A DNA stretch of 64,000 bases from Cepaea nemoralis. Its lineage: Eukaryota > Mollusca > Gastropoda > Stylommatophora > Helicidae. The notes under the pieces are model-generated. The model was not told the origin of the DNA, searched no databases, and was given only the letters and a program-made list of their open reading frames with translations. The position numbers and the translations under genes are program-made. Positions 1 to 10,789 of the stretch are shown here, piece after piece (within the stretch, counting starts at the first letter, position 1; every line of letters begins with the position of its first letter). Location of the stretch: assembly GCA_014155875.1 (NCBI GenBank), contig JACEFZ010027929.1:156130-220129 (forward strand). Direction: 5' to 3'.

Positions 1-992
1 TATGTTACTGTCTTTGAGTTATTGTCTTTGTGTAATTGTCTTTGTGTTATTGTCTTTGTGTTATTGTATTTGTGTTATTGTCCTTGAGTTACTGCCTTTG
101 TGTTATTGTCTTTGTGTTACTGTCTTTGTGTTATAGTTTTTGTGTTATTGTCCATGTGTTACTGTCTTTGTACTATTGTCGTTGTGTTATTGCTTTTGTG
201 TTATTGTCTTTGTTATCTTGTATTTGTGTTATTGTCTTTGTGTAACTGTCTTTGTGTTATTGTCATTGCGTTATTGTTTTTGTGTTATTGTTTTTGTGTT
301 ATTGTTTTTGTGTTATTGTCTTTGTGTAACTGTCTTTGTGTTATTGTATTTGTATTTTTTCTTTGTGTTATTTTCTTTGTGTTACTGTCTTTGTGTTACT
401 GTCTTTGTGTTATTGTTTTTGTGGTATTGTCATTATGTTACTGTATTTGTGTTATTGTTTTGTGTTATTGTCTTTGTGTTCTTGTTTTTGTGTTATTGTC
501 TTTGTGTTATTGTCTTCGTGTTCTTGTATGTGTATTATTGTCTTTGTGTTATTGTCTTTGTGTTATAGTCTTTGTGTAATTGTCTTTGTGTTATTTTCTA
601 TGTGTTACTGTCTTTGTGTTATTGTCTTTGTGTTTTTGTCCATGTGTTACTGCCTTTGTGTTATTGTCTTTGTGTTACTGTTTTTGTGTTATTGTCTTTG
701 TTGTTATTGTCTTTGTGTTATTGTCTTTGTGTTACTATCTTTGTGTTATTGTTTTTGTGTTATAGTCTTTGTGTTGTCTTTTTTCCTTGTGTTACCGTCT
801 TGGTGTTACTGTCTGCGTTATTGTCTGAGTGTTTTTGTCTTTTGATTATTGTCTTTGTATTATTGGCTTTGTGTTATTGTCTTTCTGATATTGTCTTTAT
901 GTTACTGTCTTTGTGTTATTCTCTTTGTGTTATTGGCTTTGTATTATTGTCTTTGTATTATTGTCTTTGTGTTATTGTCTTTGTATTATTGT

Positions 993-1330
993 CAAATGCA
1001 AAGAATATCATGGACAGATAGAAAAACCAATGAAGAAGTCCTTCAAGAAACAAATGAAGATCGTAAACTGATTAGAGACATTAGATGTAGGCAGTCAAAA
1101 TATTTTTGGCATGTTATGAGAAGAAAGAAATTTGAGAACTTTGTGACAACTGGCAAGATCGAAGGGAACAGACCAAGGGGAAGATAACGAATTAAATACC
1201 TGGATGGCTTGTCCACGTGGCATGGTCGAGACAGAAACACAGAGCTGATCCACGACTCTGGTGATCGAGTGAGATGGCAGAAAATGACCGCCCACGCTTA
1301 TCGGCATGGCACATGATGAATGAATTAATT
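993..1330 (+). mobile_element. LINE family 1 3' end, array copy 1
   Basis: The forward strand encodes a degraded LINE C-terminus (MQRISWTDRKTNEEVLQETN, then RDIRCRQSKYFWHVMRR and TTGKIEGNRPRGR). This matches the ends of the longer LINE copies at 18.5-20.5 kb and 47.8-49.2 kb. It ends in GGCATGGCACATGA plus a short GAAT tail, the 3' terminus of this family. It is 5'-truncated right after TTGTCAAATGCAAAG. A stop follows GRPRGR, so it is not coding. Confidence 0.85.
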
Positions 1331-2319
1331 ATTGTCTTTGTGTTATTGTCTTTGTATTATTGTCTTTGTATTATTGTCTTTGTATTATTGTCTTTGTATT
1401 ATTGTGTTTGATTTATTGTCTTTGTATTATTGTCTTTGTGTTATTGTCTTTGTGTTATTGTATTTGTGTTATTGTATTTATGTTATTTTCTTTGTGTTAC
1501 TGTCTTTGTTTTAAGGTCTTTGTGTTTTTGTCCATGTGTTACTGTCTTTGTGTTACTGTCTTTTTGTTATTGTTTTTGTGGTATTGTCATTATGTTACCG
1601 TCTTTGTGTTATTGTTTTGTGGTATTGTCTTTGTGTTATTGTCCATGTGTTACTATCTTTGTGTTACTGTCTTTGTGTTCTTGTATTTGTGTTATTGTCT
1701 TTGTGTTATTGTCTTTGTGTTATTTACTGTGTGTTATTTTCTTTGTGTTATTTTCTTTGTGTTACTGTCTTTGTGTTATTGTCTTTGTGTTTTTGTCCAT
1801 GTGTTACTGCCTTTGTGTTATTGACTTTGTGTTACTGTCTTTGTGTTATTGTCTTTGTTGTTATTGTCTCTGTGTTATTGTCTTTGTGATATTGTTTTTG
1901 TGTTATAGTCTTTATGTTGTTTTTTTTTTCCTTGTGTTAACGTCTTGGTGTTACTGTCTGCGTTATTGTCTGAGTGTTTTTGTCTTTGTATTATTGTCTT
2001 TGTATTATTGTCTTTTTGATATTGTCTTTGTGTTACTGTCTTTGTGTTATTGTCTTTGTGTAATTGTCTTTGTATTATTGTCTTTGTATTATTGGCTTTG
2101 TGTTATTGTCTTTCTGATATTGTCTTTGTGTTATTGTCTTTGTGTTTCTGTCTTTGTGTTATTGTCTTTGTATTATTGTCTTTGTATAATTGTCTTTGTA
2201 TTACTGTCTTTGTATTATTGTCTTTATGTTACTGTCTTTGTGTTATTCTCTTTGTGTTATTGGCTTTGTATTATTGTCTTTGTATTATTGTGTTTGTGTT
2301 ATTGTCTTTGTATTATTGT

Positions 2320-2656
2320 CAAATGCAAAGAATATTATGGACAGATAGAAAAACCAACGAAGAAGTCCTTCAAGAAACAAATAAAGATCTAACCTGATTA
2401 GAGACATTAGATGTAGGCAGTCAAAATATTTTTAGCATGCTATGTGAAGAAATAAATTGGAGAACTTGGTGACAACTGGCAAAATCGAAGGGAACAGACC
2501 AAGGGAAAGACAACGAATTAAATACCTGGATGGCTTGGCCACGTGGCATGGTCGAGACAGAAACACAGAGCTGATCCACGACTCTGGTGATCGAGTGAAA
2601 TGACAGAACATGACATCACCCTCTTATCGGCATGGCACATGATGAATGAATGAATT
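2320..2656 (+). mobile_element. LINE family 1 3' end, array copy 2
   Basis: This is the same LINE tail with the same 5' junction to the 14-bp repeat as copy 1. It differs by substitutions and small indels that break the frame after the NEEVLQETN segment. It shares diagnostic differences with copy 4 (for example ACATCACCCTCTTATCGG), so it belongs to the second half of the 2.75-kb dimer. Confidence 0.85.
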
Positions 2657-3738
2657 ATTGTCTTTGTGTTACCGTCTTTGTATTATTGTCTTTGTGTTAT
2701 TGTCTTGTATTATTGTCTGTGTGTTATTGTCTTGTATTATTATCTTTGTGTTATTGTCCATATGTTATTGTCTTTATATTATAGTTTTTGTGTTATTGTC
2801 TTGTATTATTGTCTTTGTGTTATTGTCCATGTGTTACTGTCTTTATATTATTATCATTGGGTTATTGCTTTTGTGTTATTATCTTTGTGTTCTTGTCATT
2901 GTGTTATTGTATTTGTGTTATTGTCTTTGTGTTATTGTCTTTGAGTTATTGTCTTTGTGTTATGGTCTTTGTGTAATTGTCTTTGTGTAATTGGCTTTGT
3001 GTTATTGTCTTTCTGATATTGTCTTTATGTTACTGTCTTTGTGTTATTCTCTTTGTGTTACTGTCTTTGTATTATTGTCATTGTGTTCTTGTCATTGTGT
3101 TCTAGTATTTGTGTTATTGTCTTTGTGTTATTGTCTTTGTGTTATTGTCTTTGTGTTATTGTCTTTGTGTTATTGTCTTTGTGTTATTGTTTTGTGTTAT
3201 TGTCTTTGTGTTCTTGTCTTTGTGTTATTGTCTTTGTGTTATTGTCTTTGTGTTATTGTCTTCGTGTTCTTGTATGTGTATTATTGTCTTTGTGTTATTG
3301 TCTTTGTGTTATAGTCTTTGTGTAATTGTCTTTGTGTTATTTTCTATGTGTTACTGTCTTTGTGTTATTGTCTTTGTGTTTTTGTCCATGTGTTACTGCC
3401 TTTGTGTTATTGTCTTTGTGTTACTGTTTTTGTGTTATTGTCTTTGTTGTTATTGTCTTTGTGTTATTGTCTTTGTGTTACTATCTTTGTGTTATTGTTT
3501 TTGTGTTATAGTCTTTGTGTTGTCTTTTTTCCTTGTGTTACCGTCTTGGTGTTACTGTCTGCGTTATTGTCTGAGTGTTTTTGTCTTTTGATTATTGTCT
3601 TTGTATTATTGGCTTTGTGTTATTGTCTTTCTGATATTGTCTTTATGTTACTGTCTTTGTGTTATTCTCTTTGTGTTATTGGCTTTGTATTATTGTCTTT
3701 GTATTATTGTCTTTGTGTTATTGTCTTTGTATTATTGT

Positions 3739-4064
3739 CAAATGCAAAGAATATCATGGACAGATAGAAAAACCAATGAAGAAGTCCTTAAAGAAACAAA
3801 TGAAGATCGTAAACTGATTAGAGACATTAGATGTAGGCAGTCAAAATATTTTTGGCATGTTATGAGAAGAAAGAAATTGAGAACTTTGTGACAACTGGCA
3901 AGATCGAAGGGAACAGACCAAGGGGAAGATAACGAATTAAATACCTGGATGGCTTGTCCACGTGGCATGGTCGAGACAGAAACACAGAGCTGATCCACGA
4001 CTCTGGTGATCGAGTGAGATGGCAGAAAAATGACCGCCCACGCTTATCGGCATGGCACTGATGA
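3739..4064 (+). mobile_element. LINE family 1 3' end, array copy 3
   Basis: Almost identical to copy 1, 2,746 bp downstream. Differences are mainly single-base indels (one T lost in GAAATTTGAG, extra A in GCAGAAAAATG, two bases lost in CACATGATG). The identity shows recent duplication, or false duplication, of the whole block. Confidence 0.85.
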
Positions 4065-5093
4065 ATGAATTAATTATTGTCTTTGTGTTATTAGTCTTTG
4101 TATTATTGGTCTTTGTATTATTGTCTTTGTATTATTGTCTTTGTATTATTGTGTTTGATTTATTGTCTTTGTATTATTGTCTTTGTGTTATTGTCTTTGT
4201 GTTATTGTATTTGTGTTATTGTATTTATGTATTTTCTTTGTGTTACTGTCATTTTGTTTTAAGGTCTTTGTGTTTTTGTCCATGTGTTTACTGTCTTTGT
4301 GTTACTGTCTTTTTTGTTATTGTTTTTGTGGTATTGTCATTATGTTACCGTCTTTGTGTTATTGTTTTGTGTATTGTCCTTTGTGTTATTGTCCATGTGT
4401 TACTATCTTTGTGTTACTGTCTTTGTGTTCTTGTATTTGGTGTTATTGTCTTTGTGTTATTGTCCTTTGTGTTATTTACTGTGTGTTATTTTCTTTGTGT
4501 TATTTTCTTTGTGTTACTGTCTTTGTGTTATTGTCTTGTGTTTTTGTCCATGTGTTACTGCTTTGTGTTATTGACTTTGTGTTACTGTCTTTGTGTTATT
4601 GTCTTTGTTGTTATTGTCCTCTTGTGTTATTGTCTTTGTGATATTGTTTTTGTGTTATAGTCTTTATGTTGTTTTTTTTTCCCTTGTGTTAACGTCTTGG
4701 TGTTACTGTCTGCGTTATTGTCTGAGTGTTTTTGTCTTTGTATTATTGTCTTTATTATTATTGGTCTTTTTTGATATTGTCTTTGTGTTACTGTCCTTTG
4801 TGTTTATTGGTCTTTTGTGTAATTTGTCTTTGGTATTATTGTCTTTGTATTATTGGCTTTTGTGTTATTGTCTTTCTGATTATTGTCTTGTGTTATTGTT
4901 CTTTGTGTTTCTGTCTTTGTGTTATTGGTCTTTGTATTAATTGTCCTTTTGTATAATTGTCTTTGTATTACTGTCTTTTGTATTATTTTCTTTATTGTTT
5001 ACTGTCTTTGTTGTTTTCCCTCCTTGTTATTATTTGTCTTTGTAATATTGTCTTTGTATTATTGTTTTTTGTTAGTGTCTTTGTATTCTTTGT

Positions 5094-5436
5094 CAATATG
5101 CAAAGAATATATGGACATATAGAAAAAAAACCAACCGAAGAAGTCCGTCACAAGAAACAAATAAAGTCCTAACCTGCTTGAGCATTAATGTGGGCAGTCA
5201 AATATTTTTAAGCATGCTATTTGACAAGAATAATTGGAGACCTTGGTGACAACTGGCAATAATCGAAGGGCAACAGAACAAGAAAGCAACGAATTTAAAA
5301 TACTGGATTGCTTTGGCCACTTTGCAAATGGTCCCGAGACAGAAACACAGAGCTGCGCCACGACCGTCTGGTGATTCGAGTGAAATGCCAGAAATGACAT
5401 CACCCTCTTATCGCATGGCACCTGAATGAATGAAAT
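5094..5436 (+). mobile_element. LINE family 1 3' end, array copy 4 (indel-rich)
   Basis: The counterpart of copy 2, but with many one-base insertions and deletions, often in or beside homopolymers. No reading frame survives beyond a few codons. The density of indels relative to substitutions is unlike the other copies and points to poor consensus quality in this stretch. Confidence 0.8.
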
Positions 5437-6664
5437 GATTATTGTCTTTGTGTTTACCGTCTTTGTATTATTTGTCTTTTGTGTTATTGTCTTTGTATTA
5501 TTGTCATGTGTGTTATTGTCTTGTATTATTCTCTTTGTGGTTATTGTCCATATGTTTTATTGTCTTTATATGTATATTTTTGTGTTATTGTCTTGTATTA
5601 TTGTCCCCTTTGTGTTATTGTCCATGTGTTACTGTCTTTATATTAATATCATTGGGTTATTGCTTTTTGTGTTTTATCTTTGTGTTTCTTGTCATTGTGT
5701 TTATTGTATTTGTGTTTATTGTCTTTGTGTTATTGTCTTTTGAGTTTATTGTCTTTTTGTTTTGGTCTTTTGTGTAATTTGTCCTTTGTGTAATTGGCTT
5801 TGTGTTATTTGTCTTTCCTGAGATTGTCTTTATGTTCCTGTCTTTGTGTTATTCCTACTTTGTGTTACTGTCTTGTATTAATTGGCATTGTGTGCTTGTC
5901 ATTGTGTTCTAGTATTTGTGTTTTGTCTTTTGTGTTTATTGGTCCCTTTGTGTTATTGTCTTTGTGTTATTGTCCTTTTGTGTTTATTTGTCCTTTTTTG
6001 TTATTTGTTTTTTTGTGTTTTTGTTCCTTTGTGTTCTTGTCTTTGTGTTATTGTCTTTGGTGTTATTGTCTTTGTGTTATTCTCTGTATGTTTATGGTCC
6101 TTTTGTGTTATTTGTCCCTATGTGTCTGTCCTTTTGTGTTTACTGTCTGTACTATTGTCCCTTTGTGCTATTGTCTATGTGTTATTGTCTTTGTGTTACT
6201 GTCTTGTATTATTGTCTTTGTGTTATTGTCCATGTGTTACTCTCTTTGTATTATTGTCATTGTATTATTTTTTGTCCTTTATGTTTCTTCTCTTTTGGTT
6301 CTTTATTTGTTGTTATTGTCTTTGTTTATGTCTTATTTGTATTATTTGTCCTCTTGTTTTTATTGTCTTTGTGTTATCGGCCGTTTTTTTTTATTTTCTG
6401 TGTGTTACTGTCGTTGTGTTATTGTCTTTGTGTTTTGATTGTCTTTTGTGTTATTTGTCGTGTGTTATTTGTCCTTTTTATTTTATGTGTTACTTGCCTG
6501 TATGTTATTGTCTTGTTTTTAACTGTCTTTGTGGATTGTCTTTGTTGTATTATCTTTGTGTTATTGTCTTTGTGTTATTGTCTTTGCATTATTGTGTTTG
6601 TGATATTGTCTTTGTGTTATTGTCTTTGAGTTATTGTCTTTGTGTTATTTCTTTGTTCTATTGT

Positions 6665-6918
6665 CTAGTAAATATCAGGTGTGTTGATGCCGAGGTAGCG
6701 GGTTCAACCCCTACATCGGTCAGATGGAATAAAATGTTAACTTCTCGTCCTTGACGTGGTGACGTTAATAACAAGTACCTCAGATGGTGGAGTGGGTTCG
6801 CCCAAAAGTCAGGGACATTGGTGACTGGGAAAGCTAATCCACACGCAAAAATCAGTCCATGCACCTGAAGTAGCAGCATGTGCATGGATTACGTTTGAGT
6901 TAAAAGCGAGTGAGCGCG
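6665..6918 (+). mobile_element. SINE family A, tRNA-related
   Basis: Contains a pol III B-box-like GGGTTCAACCC and the body seen again at 18171, 36526 and 40189 (ACTTCTCGTCCTTGAC, GGGAAAGCTAATCCACACGC, a final GCGAGTGAGCGCG). The head is incomplete: the usual GCATGGCTGAATGG A-box region is replaced by minisatellite-like sequence, so this copy is 5'-truncated. It runs straight into a CA-rich microsatellite, which probably grew from its tail. Confidence 0.8.
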
Positions 6919-7212
6919 TGTATACACACACACGCACGCACGCACACACACACACACACTCACACACACTCATTCACACACATACATACACACACGCACA
7001 CATATACACGCGCACACACACACGCACACACACACACATACACACACGCACACACATACACGCACACATACACATACACACACGCACACACATACACACA
7101 CATACACACACACACATACACACACGCACACACATACATACACACGCACACATATACACACACACACACACACATACACACACGCACACACATACACACA
7201 CCACACACGCAC
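6919..7212. repeat. CA-rich microsatellite
   Basis: About 290 bp of CA repeats with frequent CG and TA interruptions. Open frames on both strands (His/Thr, Cys/Val repeats) are products of the dinucleotide repeat. Between this and the next element (7213-7375) I see no recognisable feature. Confidence 0.95.
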
Positions 7213-7387
7213 AAGTATTTCGGTACATTGGGCTGGTCGGTGAAATCTCATAATCATTCCATTCCACTGGGTATCTGTCTATTGCAACTCTCTGTCATTT
7301 CATTGATAACGTGTGAATACAATTAGCGGAAACTGTGGTAAAGCTGTAGAAATGTAAGCAGTATAAAATAACACAAATTAATGCAGC

Positions 7388-7815
7388 TTTACAGAACACA
7401 TATATACGGAAATAAAGGACGTTGTCGCGACTAACTAACATCAGCAAACAAATACACAAAACAAAATATGAACTTTAGGGAAGACACTACAGCGACTTCA
7501 TAAAGGTATAACCAAATGAGAAGAATGGAAGGATGAAAATAAAAATGAGAACAGTTAAAAGAAAATGAACAAAATGTGATACTTATCTCAGAGTACCAGG
7601 TTCACAGTTGAGATTCTGAGATAAGTAGCACATTAGTTCATTTTTTGTTAAATTGTTCTCATGGTTTTCATCTTTTCATTCTTCCCATTCAGTTAGTACA
7701 CCTTAATGTAGTCAGTAATGTGTCTTCCCCGTGTCTATGTGTTATGTCTTGTGTGTTTGTTGCTGATGAAGGCTAGTCTCGGCAACACCCTTTGTTTTCC
7801 GCATCTGTGTTCTTT
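7388..7815. mobile_element. fold-back element with about 210-bp inverted arms
   Basis: The left arm (about 7388-7600) and the right arm (about 7610-7815) are imperfect reverse complements around a 10-bp centre near GAGTACCAGGTT. Matching blocks include TGATACTTATCTCAG/CTGAGATAAGTAGCACA, GAGAACAGTTAA/TTAAATTGTTCTC, GGGAAGACAC/GTGTCTTCCC and CAGCAAACAAATACACA/TGTGTGTTTGTTGCTG. A single-arm relative lies at 51215-51440. A long fold-back structure is typical of non-autonomous DNA elements or of two head-to-head insertions. No transposase frame is visible, and 7816-8015 shows nothing further. Confidence 0.8.
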
Positions 7816-8015
7816 AATTTCATGTACATCTGTATTGATAAATCTTTTCATGGCTGTTTTACAAACACCGTCATTGGTCTACTATTTCCTCGTTTTCCCA
7901 GTATTGTGCATTTGGATACTCCCCTTTGCTGTTTCTTCATGCATTAGTCTATGACAAGGTGTGAGAGTTATCGCTTTTCGATTTCATTAAGATGACTGCT
8001 TGCTTAGTTTAGTTC

Positions 8016-8174
8016 TATAGAGTGTATTTTAATGACTGTGCATTGTTTGAAAATATTGCTGGTCCAAGTTTTGTATTCAGCCTCTGTAAAATTCATGCAA
8101 CATAACAGGTAAACACAAAACTTGGACCGGCAATATTTTCAAACGCTGCACAGTCATTAAAAATACACCCTGTA
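8016..8174. mobile_element. palindromic MITE P, copy 1, TA-flanked
   Basis: Element 8018-8172 (155 bp) is flanked by TA on both sides. The terminal inverted repeats are about 60 bp (ending CACCCTG; inner part GACTGTGC...TGAAAATATTG...GGTCCAAG) around a short loop containing CCTCTGTAAA and TTCATGCAACATAA. Three further copies have the same length and ends. A TA target fits the Tc1/mariner superfamily, but no autonomous partner is visible, so that assignment is inference. Confidence 0.85.
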
Positions 8175-8285
8175 AAATCCTGGCACCAATTTTAGGTGGT
8201 CGAAGTTTTATTAAATCCCTGCTTCGCTGGGGATACAAACACATGGCCACAAAGCCAGCACGAAAGCCTGTTAGCACTAGTCACT
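8175..8285 (-). mobile_element. SINE family B 5' half, interrupted by MITE P
   Basis: The reverse strand reads as the head of SINE family B (tRNA-like start, then GGGATTTAATAAAAC and CCTAAAATTGGTGCCAGGA) and stops exactly at the MITE. The MITE therefore inserted into this SINE. The other half is not recognisable beyond 8016. Confidence 0.65.
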
Positions 8286-8467
8286 ATTTCGTATGATTCA
8301 CCAACTAATCAATCAAGACTGTTTTCCCATTAAAGGAATAAAGTGGTTAATTGTTATTATAGTTTGTTGCTTTATTACGGTGCCCCTACAAATCAGGATT
8401 GAGATTTTAGTTAACTCTTAAAGAGTGTGAGAGTTTGATCATGTTAGCGGGTAGAATTTCTCTGCCT

Positions 8468-8716
8468 TTTTCTATCATGCCGAATGGGGTTATGGACGCA
8501 GTTCGTAATTCCACATACCGCGTTCGAAACAAGCTGCGGGCGATTTGGCAGCAGACCGCCTTGCCTTGGGCTTTTCATAAAATGGTCTGGGTGCCGGTTG
8601 TTTAGAAAGCAATGGCAGACTACTGAACGTAAACTTGCCAAGTGATCACAAACAGCCTAAAAGAAAGAAAGCCAGGGTTGACTGCGACGTCCTGTAAAGG
8701 ATATGCACCTAAATTA
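8468..8716 (+). mobile_element. SINE-like family D, copy 1
   Basis: The first of ten copies of a repeat of about 240 bp. Shared blocks are ACGCAGTTCGTAAT, CGCGTTCGAAAC (B-box-like), GATTTGGCAGCAGACCG, GCAATGGCAGACTACTGAA, and a 3' end GACTGCGACGTCCTGTAAAG followed by GATATGCA and an A-rich tail. The tail and the variable 5' truncation among copies indicate retroposition. Copies lie on both strands. 8286-8467 has no recognised feature. Confidence 0.8.
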
Positions 8717-9626
8717 AATTTTAAATCATACAAACAAAGGCAGCGGTCAGCAATGTGTTTGTAGTGTTGTGCCGAAGTAATGCTGTAGTGTCACTCATTG
8801 GGCCATTGAAAATAGTTCCACGTGCCACGCTGGGCACGCGTTCTGTAGTTTGCCGAAACCCGCTCTTAGGTGTAGGGATCAGTCTCTTACACGTTTGATT
8901 CAATCAATCAATCAATGAATCAAGTGCCGTCTCCATAATGAAGGTTGGCCGCAATGGATCTCCAACACTGTCTGTCTCTCGCCTTGATTGTACAGTTCTG
9001 TCAGATTGACTTCGTCAATCCCTTGATGCTATCTTCCCACTTGTATCGCTGTCTGCCTCTTGCTCGCTTGTCCTCAACCACTCAACCATGCCCTCCAGTA
9101 TGGTTTTTTGTTTATGTTGTTTTCGGTGTAAGAGTGTTAAGTCGTTTAACGTGGCCGAAATATTTCACATGTTTGATTATCAATATGAAACAAAACAGTT
9201 TTGCTAAAAGATTATGTTTCCTCTTCTTGTATTCCATGTCTTGCGGCAACAGTGATAATGTCTGTCTGTCCATAGCCTTACTGTCTCCTGCACTGCCAAT
9301 CATTTTTGATAATGATATTCCTTCGGGCAATGATATCAAATCTGTCCATAATCTCTCTCCCCCCCCCCCCCTTCCACCGGCTGCCTCGCATCCCCTTCAT
9401 CTTCTAAGTTATCACAACCTACTCCAGTTTTTCTCTTTAATATGTTAACGGCAAATAATACTGCCCAGCGGGTATTTAAGAGCGAACATAATTCTTTGAT
9501 ACTTTGAGATGTAATAACAGAAATATGACCTAACTTGTGCCAATGTTTAGGGTTTTACATCAGTTAGGATAAGACGATATTTTCAGGCTTAGTGGTTTAA
9601 AAGCGATTTGGTGCTTGGATCATAGT
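8717..9626. other. no gene recognised
   Basis: This interval holds a short TCAA/TCAATGAA repeat at 8893-8922 and a run of C at 9359-9370. Open frames reach 167 codons (8945-9448 forward) but show no domain, no repeat-family match and no splice or promoter context I can support. I regard them as chance frames in unique or strongly decayed sequence. Confidence 0.5.
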
Positions 9627-10135
9627 TTTAGGGAAGAGGCGGTAGCGTTATGTCTAGACGCTTGCATGCTTGCCCGGTGAAGATGGGTTCGATCTGCGAC
9701 GGGCCGGAATGGAATTTAAATACTTATGTGAGCTTCCAAATCCATCCAGCTTACAATGGATATCAACAGGGTTGTCCATGGGATATAATTTACATTGCGT
9801 GGTAATTTATGCATGTCCCATCCCATGCCGTCCCATGGGACTTTTCCATGGGACATGTTTTTCTGCCCCATCCAATGGTAATTTATGCTTGTCCCATCCT
9901 GTCCCATCCCATCCCTACACTATTCAGAAAATCCCCCTTTTTTCCATGGGATTCCCAAGCCTGGATATCAAGAAACGTCTTGGGAAGTAAAGGCGGCGCC
10001 GTGATACTGGCCACATAACCCACAGGCTGCCGATTGGTCTATACAAATATGCCCAATGCGCTTTAATGCGTGTAAATGGATCCTTGACTATTTCTTTAGT
10101 TACACAGTTTATGACCAAACATCACTTTATATATG
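9627..10135 (+). mobile_element. SINE family B split by a MITE
   Basis: Two pieces, 9627-9766 and 9964 to about 10135, together make one SINE B. The first has the tRNA-like head with B-box-like GGGTTCGATCTGC and the body CTTCCAAATCCATCCAGC. The second has AAGAAACGTCTTGGGAAGTAA, AGGCGGCGCCGTGATACTG and the TGCCGATTGGTCTATACAAATA tail shared by other copies. The halves are separated by a 197-bp element with an 8-bp target duplication. Confidence 0.8.
9759..9971. mobile_element. hAT-like MITE with 8-bp target duplication
   Basis: Element 9767-9963 (197 bp) starts CAGGGTTG and ends CAAGCCTG, imperfect inverted termini of the hAT CAGGG type. It is flanked by perfect 8-bp duplications GATATCAA (9759-9766 and 9964-9971). 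The interior is crowded with CCATGGGA/TCCCAT motifs in both orientations, resembling the subterminal transposase-binding repeats of hAT elements. There is no coding capacity. hAT membership rests on the 8-bp duplication and terminal CAGGG (established for the superfamily); the subterminal role is inferred. Confidence 0.8.
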
Positions 10136-10471
10136 ATACGGTCAATGCATTTAACTTTCCAAAACTTTTTGTGACCTGTGTATTATGAGGTTGGGTCGAC
10201 CCTCTAAGCTTTGTGCTCAGCATAAAAACAAATAATCCAGACCGACAAGAGTCTTTAATCCTTATATTGTCACAGAGCTACTCGGTCTCAATACTCCCCC
10301 CCCCCCCCCACCCTCACCTCAATGCCCCCGTCCATACATGCAAAGACAACTCAAAATAGTATCAATGAAAGGCATTTGCTGCTGCCGAGTTTATACGGAA
10401 GTACAACCCCCCCCCCCCTCCAACACACACACAAATACACATGCACGCACGCACGCACGCACGCACACACA

Positions 10472-10502
<31 letters not shown>

Positions 10503-10520
10503 CATACTATAACTAAGAAG
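10136..10520. repeat. C-tracts and CA microsatellite
   Basis: Holds a poly-C run near 10297-10309, another near 10408-10418, and CACG/CA repeats from about 10424 to 10503. No gene is supported here. 10521-10785 shows nothing recognisable. Confidence 0.85.
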
Positions 10521-10789
10521 CTGGGCGGATGTAAACACAGATACCGGCGAACGTGTCGACTGAAGTCTTTGTCAACGGAAGAACAATAATAACACGATTA
10601 ACGATGTATAAAAATTGGATAACACATATAGGTACTTCCATAGACGCTGGGAAATATCTATTTGTGTTGTTCGTTTCTTTATATTTATTTAAATCGTTTT
10701 GTTCTTGTTGTCCCGTTCTTAAAAACTTGGGTTGAAAGAGTCAACTCAATCAGACAGAATATGTAAATTAAGTTATTAAGATATATAGC

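Larger units (their letters stand above)
1..6664. repeat. 14-bp minisatellite array in higher-order repeats
   Basis: Nearly the whole interval is built from the 14-mer TTGTCTTTGTGTTA and close variants (TTATTGTCTTTGTA, TTACTGTCTTTGTG). Four copies of one LINE 3' end (about 330 bp each) sit in the array at the same junction, so the amplified unit is minisatellite plus LINE, about 1.35 kb. Copies 1 and 3, and 2 and 4, resemble each other most. The segment from about 484 matches the segment from about 3230 at a fixed offset of 2,746 bp. Because 14 is not a multiple of 3 and the unit lacks stops in several frames, long open frames reading as Leu/Cys/Val/Tyr repeats arise. They are artefacts of the repeat and not genes. 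Confidence 0.95.

Noticed and set aside
36..6754. Dozens of open frames up to 320 codons reading Leu-Cys-Tyr-Cys-Leu-Cys-Val repeats
   Set aside because: They are translations of the 14-bp minisatellite in several frames at once, change frame with each indel, and lack any start or domain logic.
6910..7267. His-Thr and Cys-Val repeat proteins
   Set aside because: Frames of a CA microsatellite; the same occurs at 37.5, 39.9 and 23.7 kb.
8945..9448. 167-codon forward frame
   Set aside because: No domain; ends in a poly-C-derived Pro run; composition typical of chance frames in pyrimidine-rich sequence.
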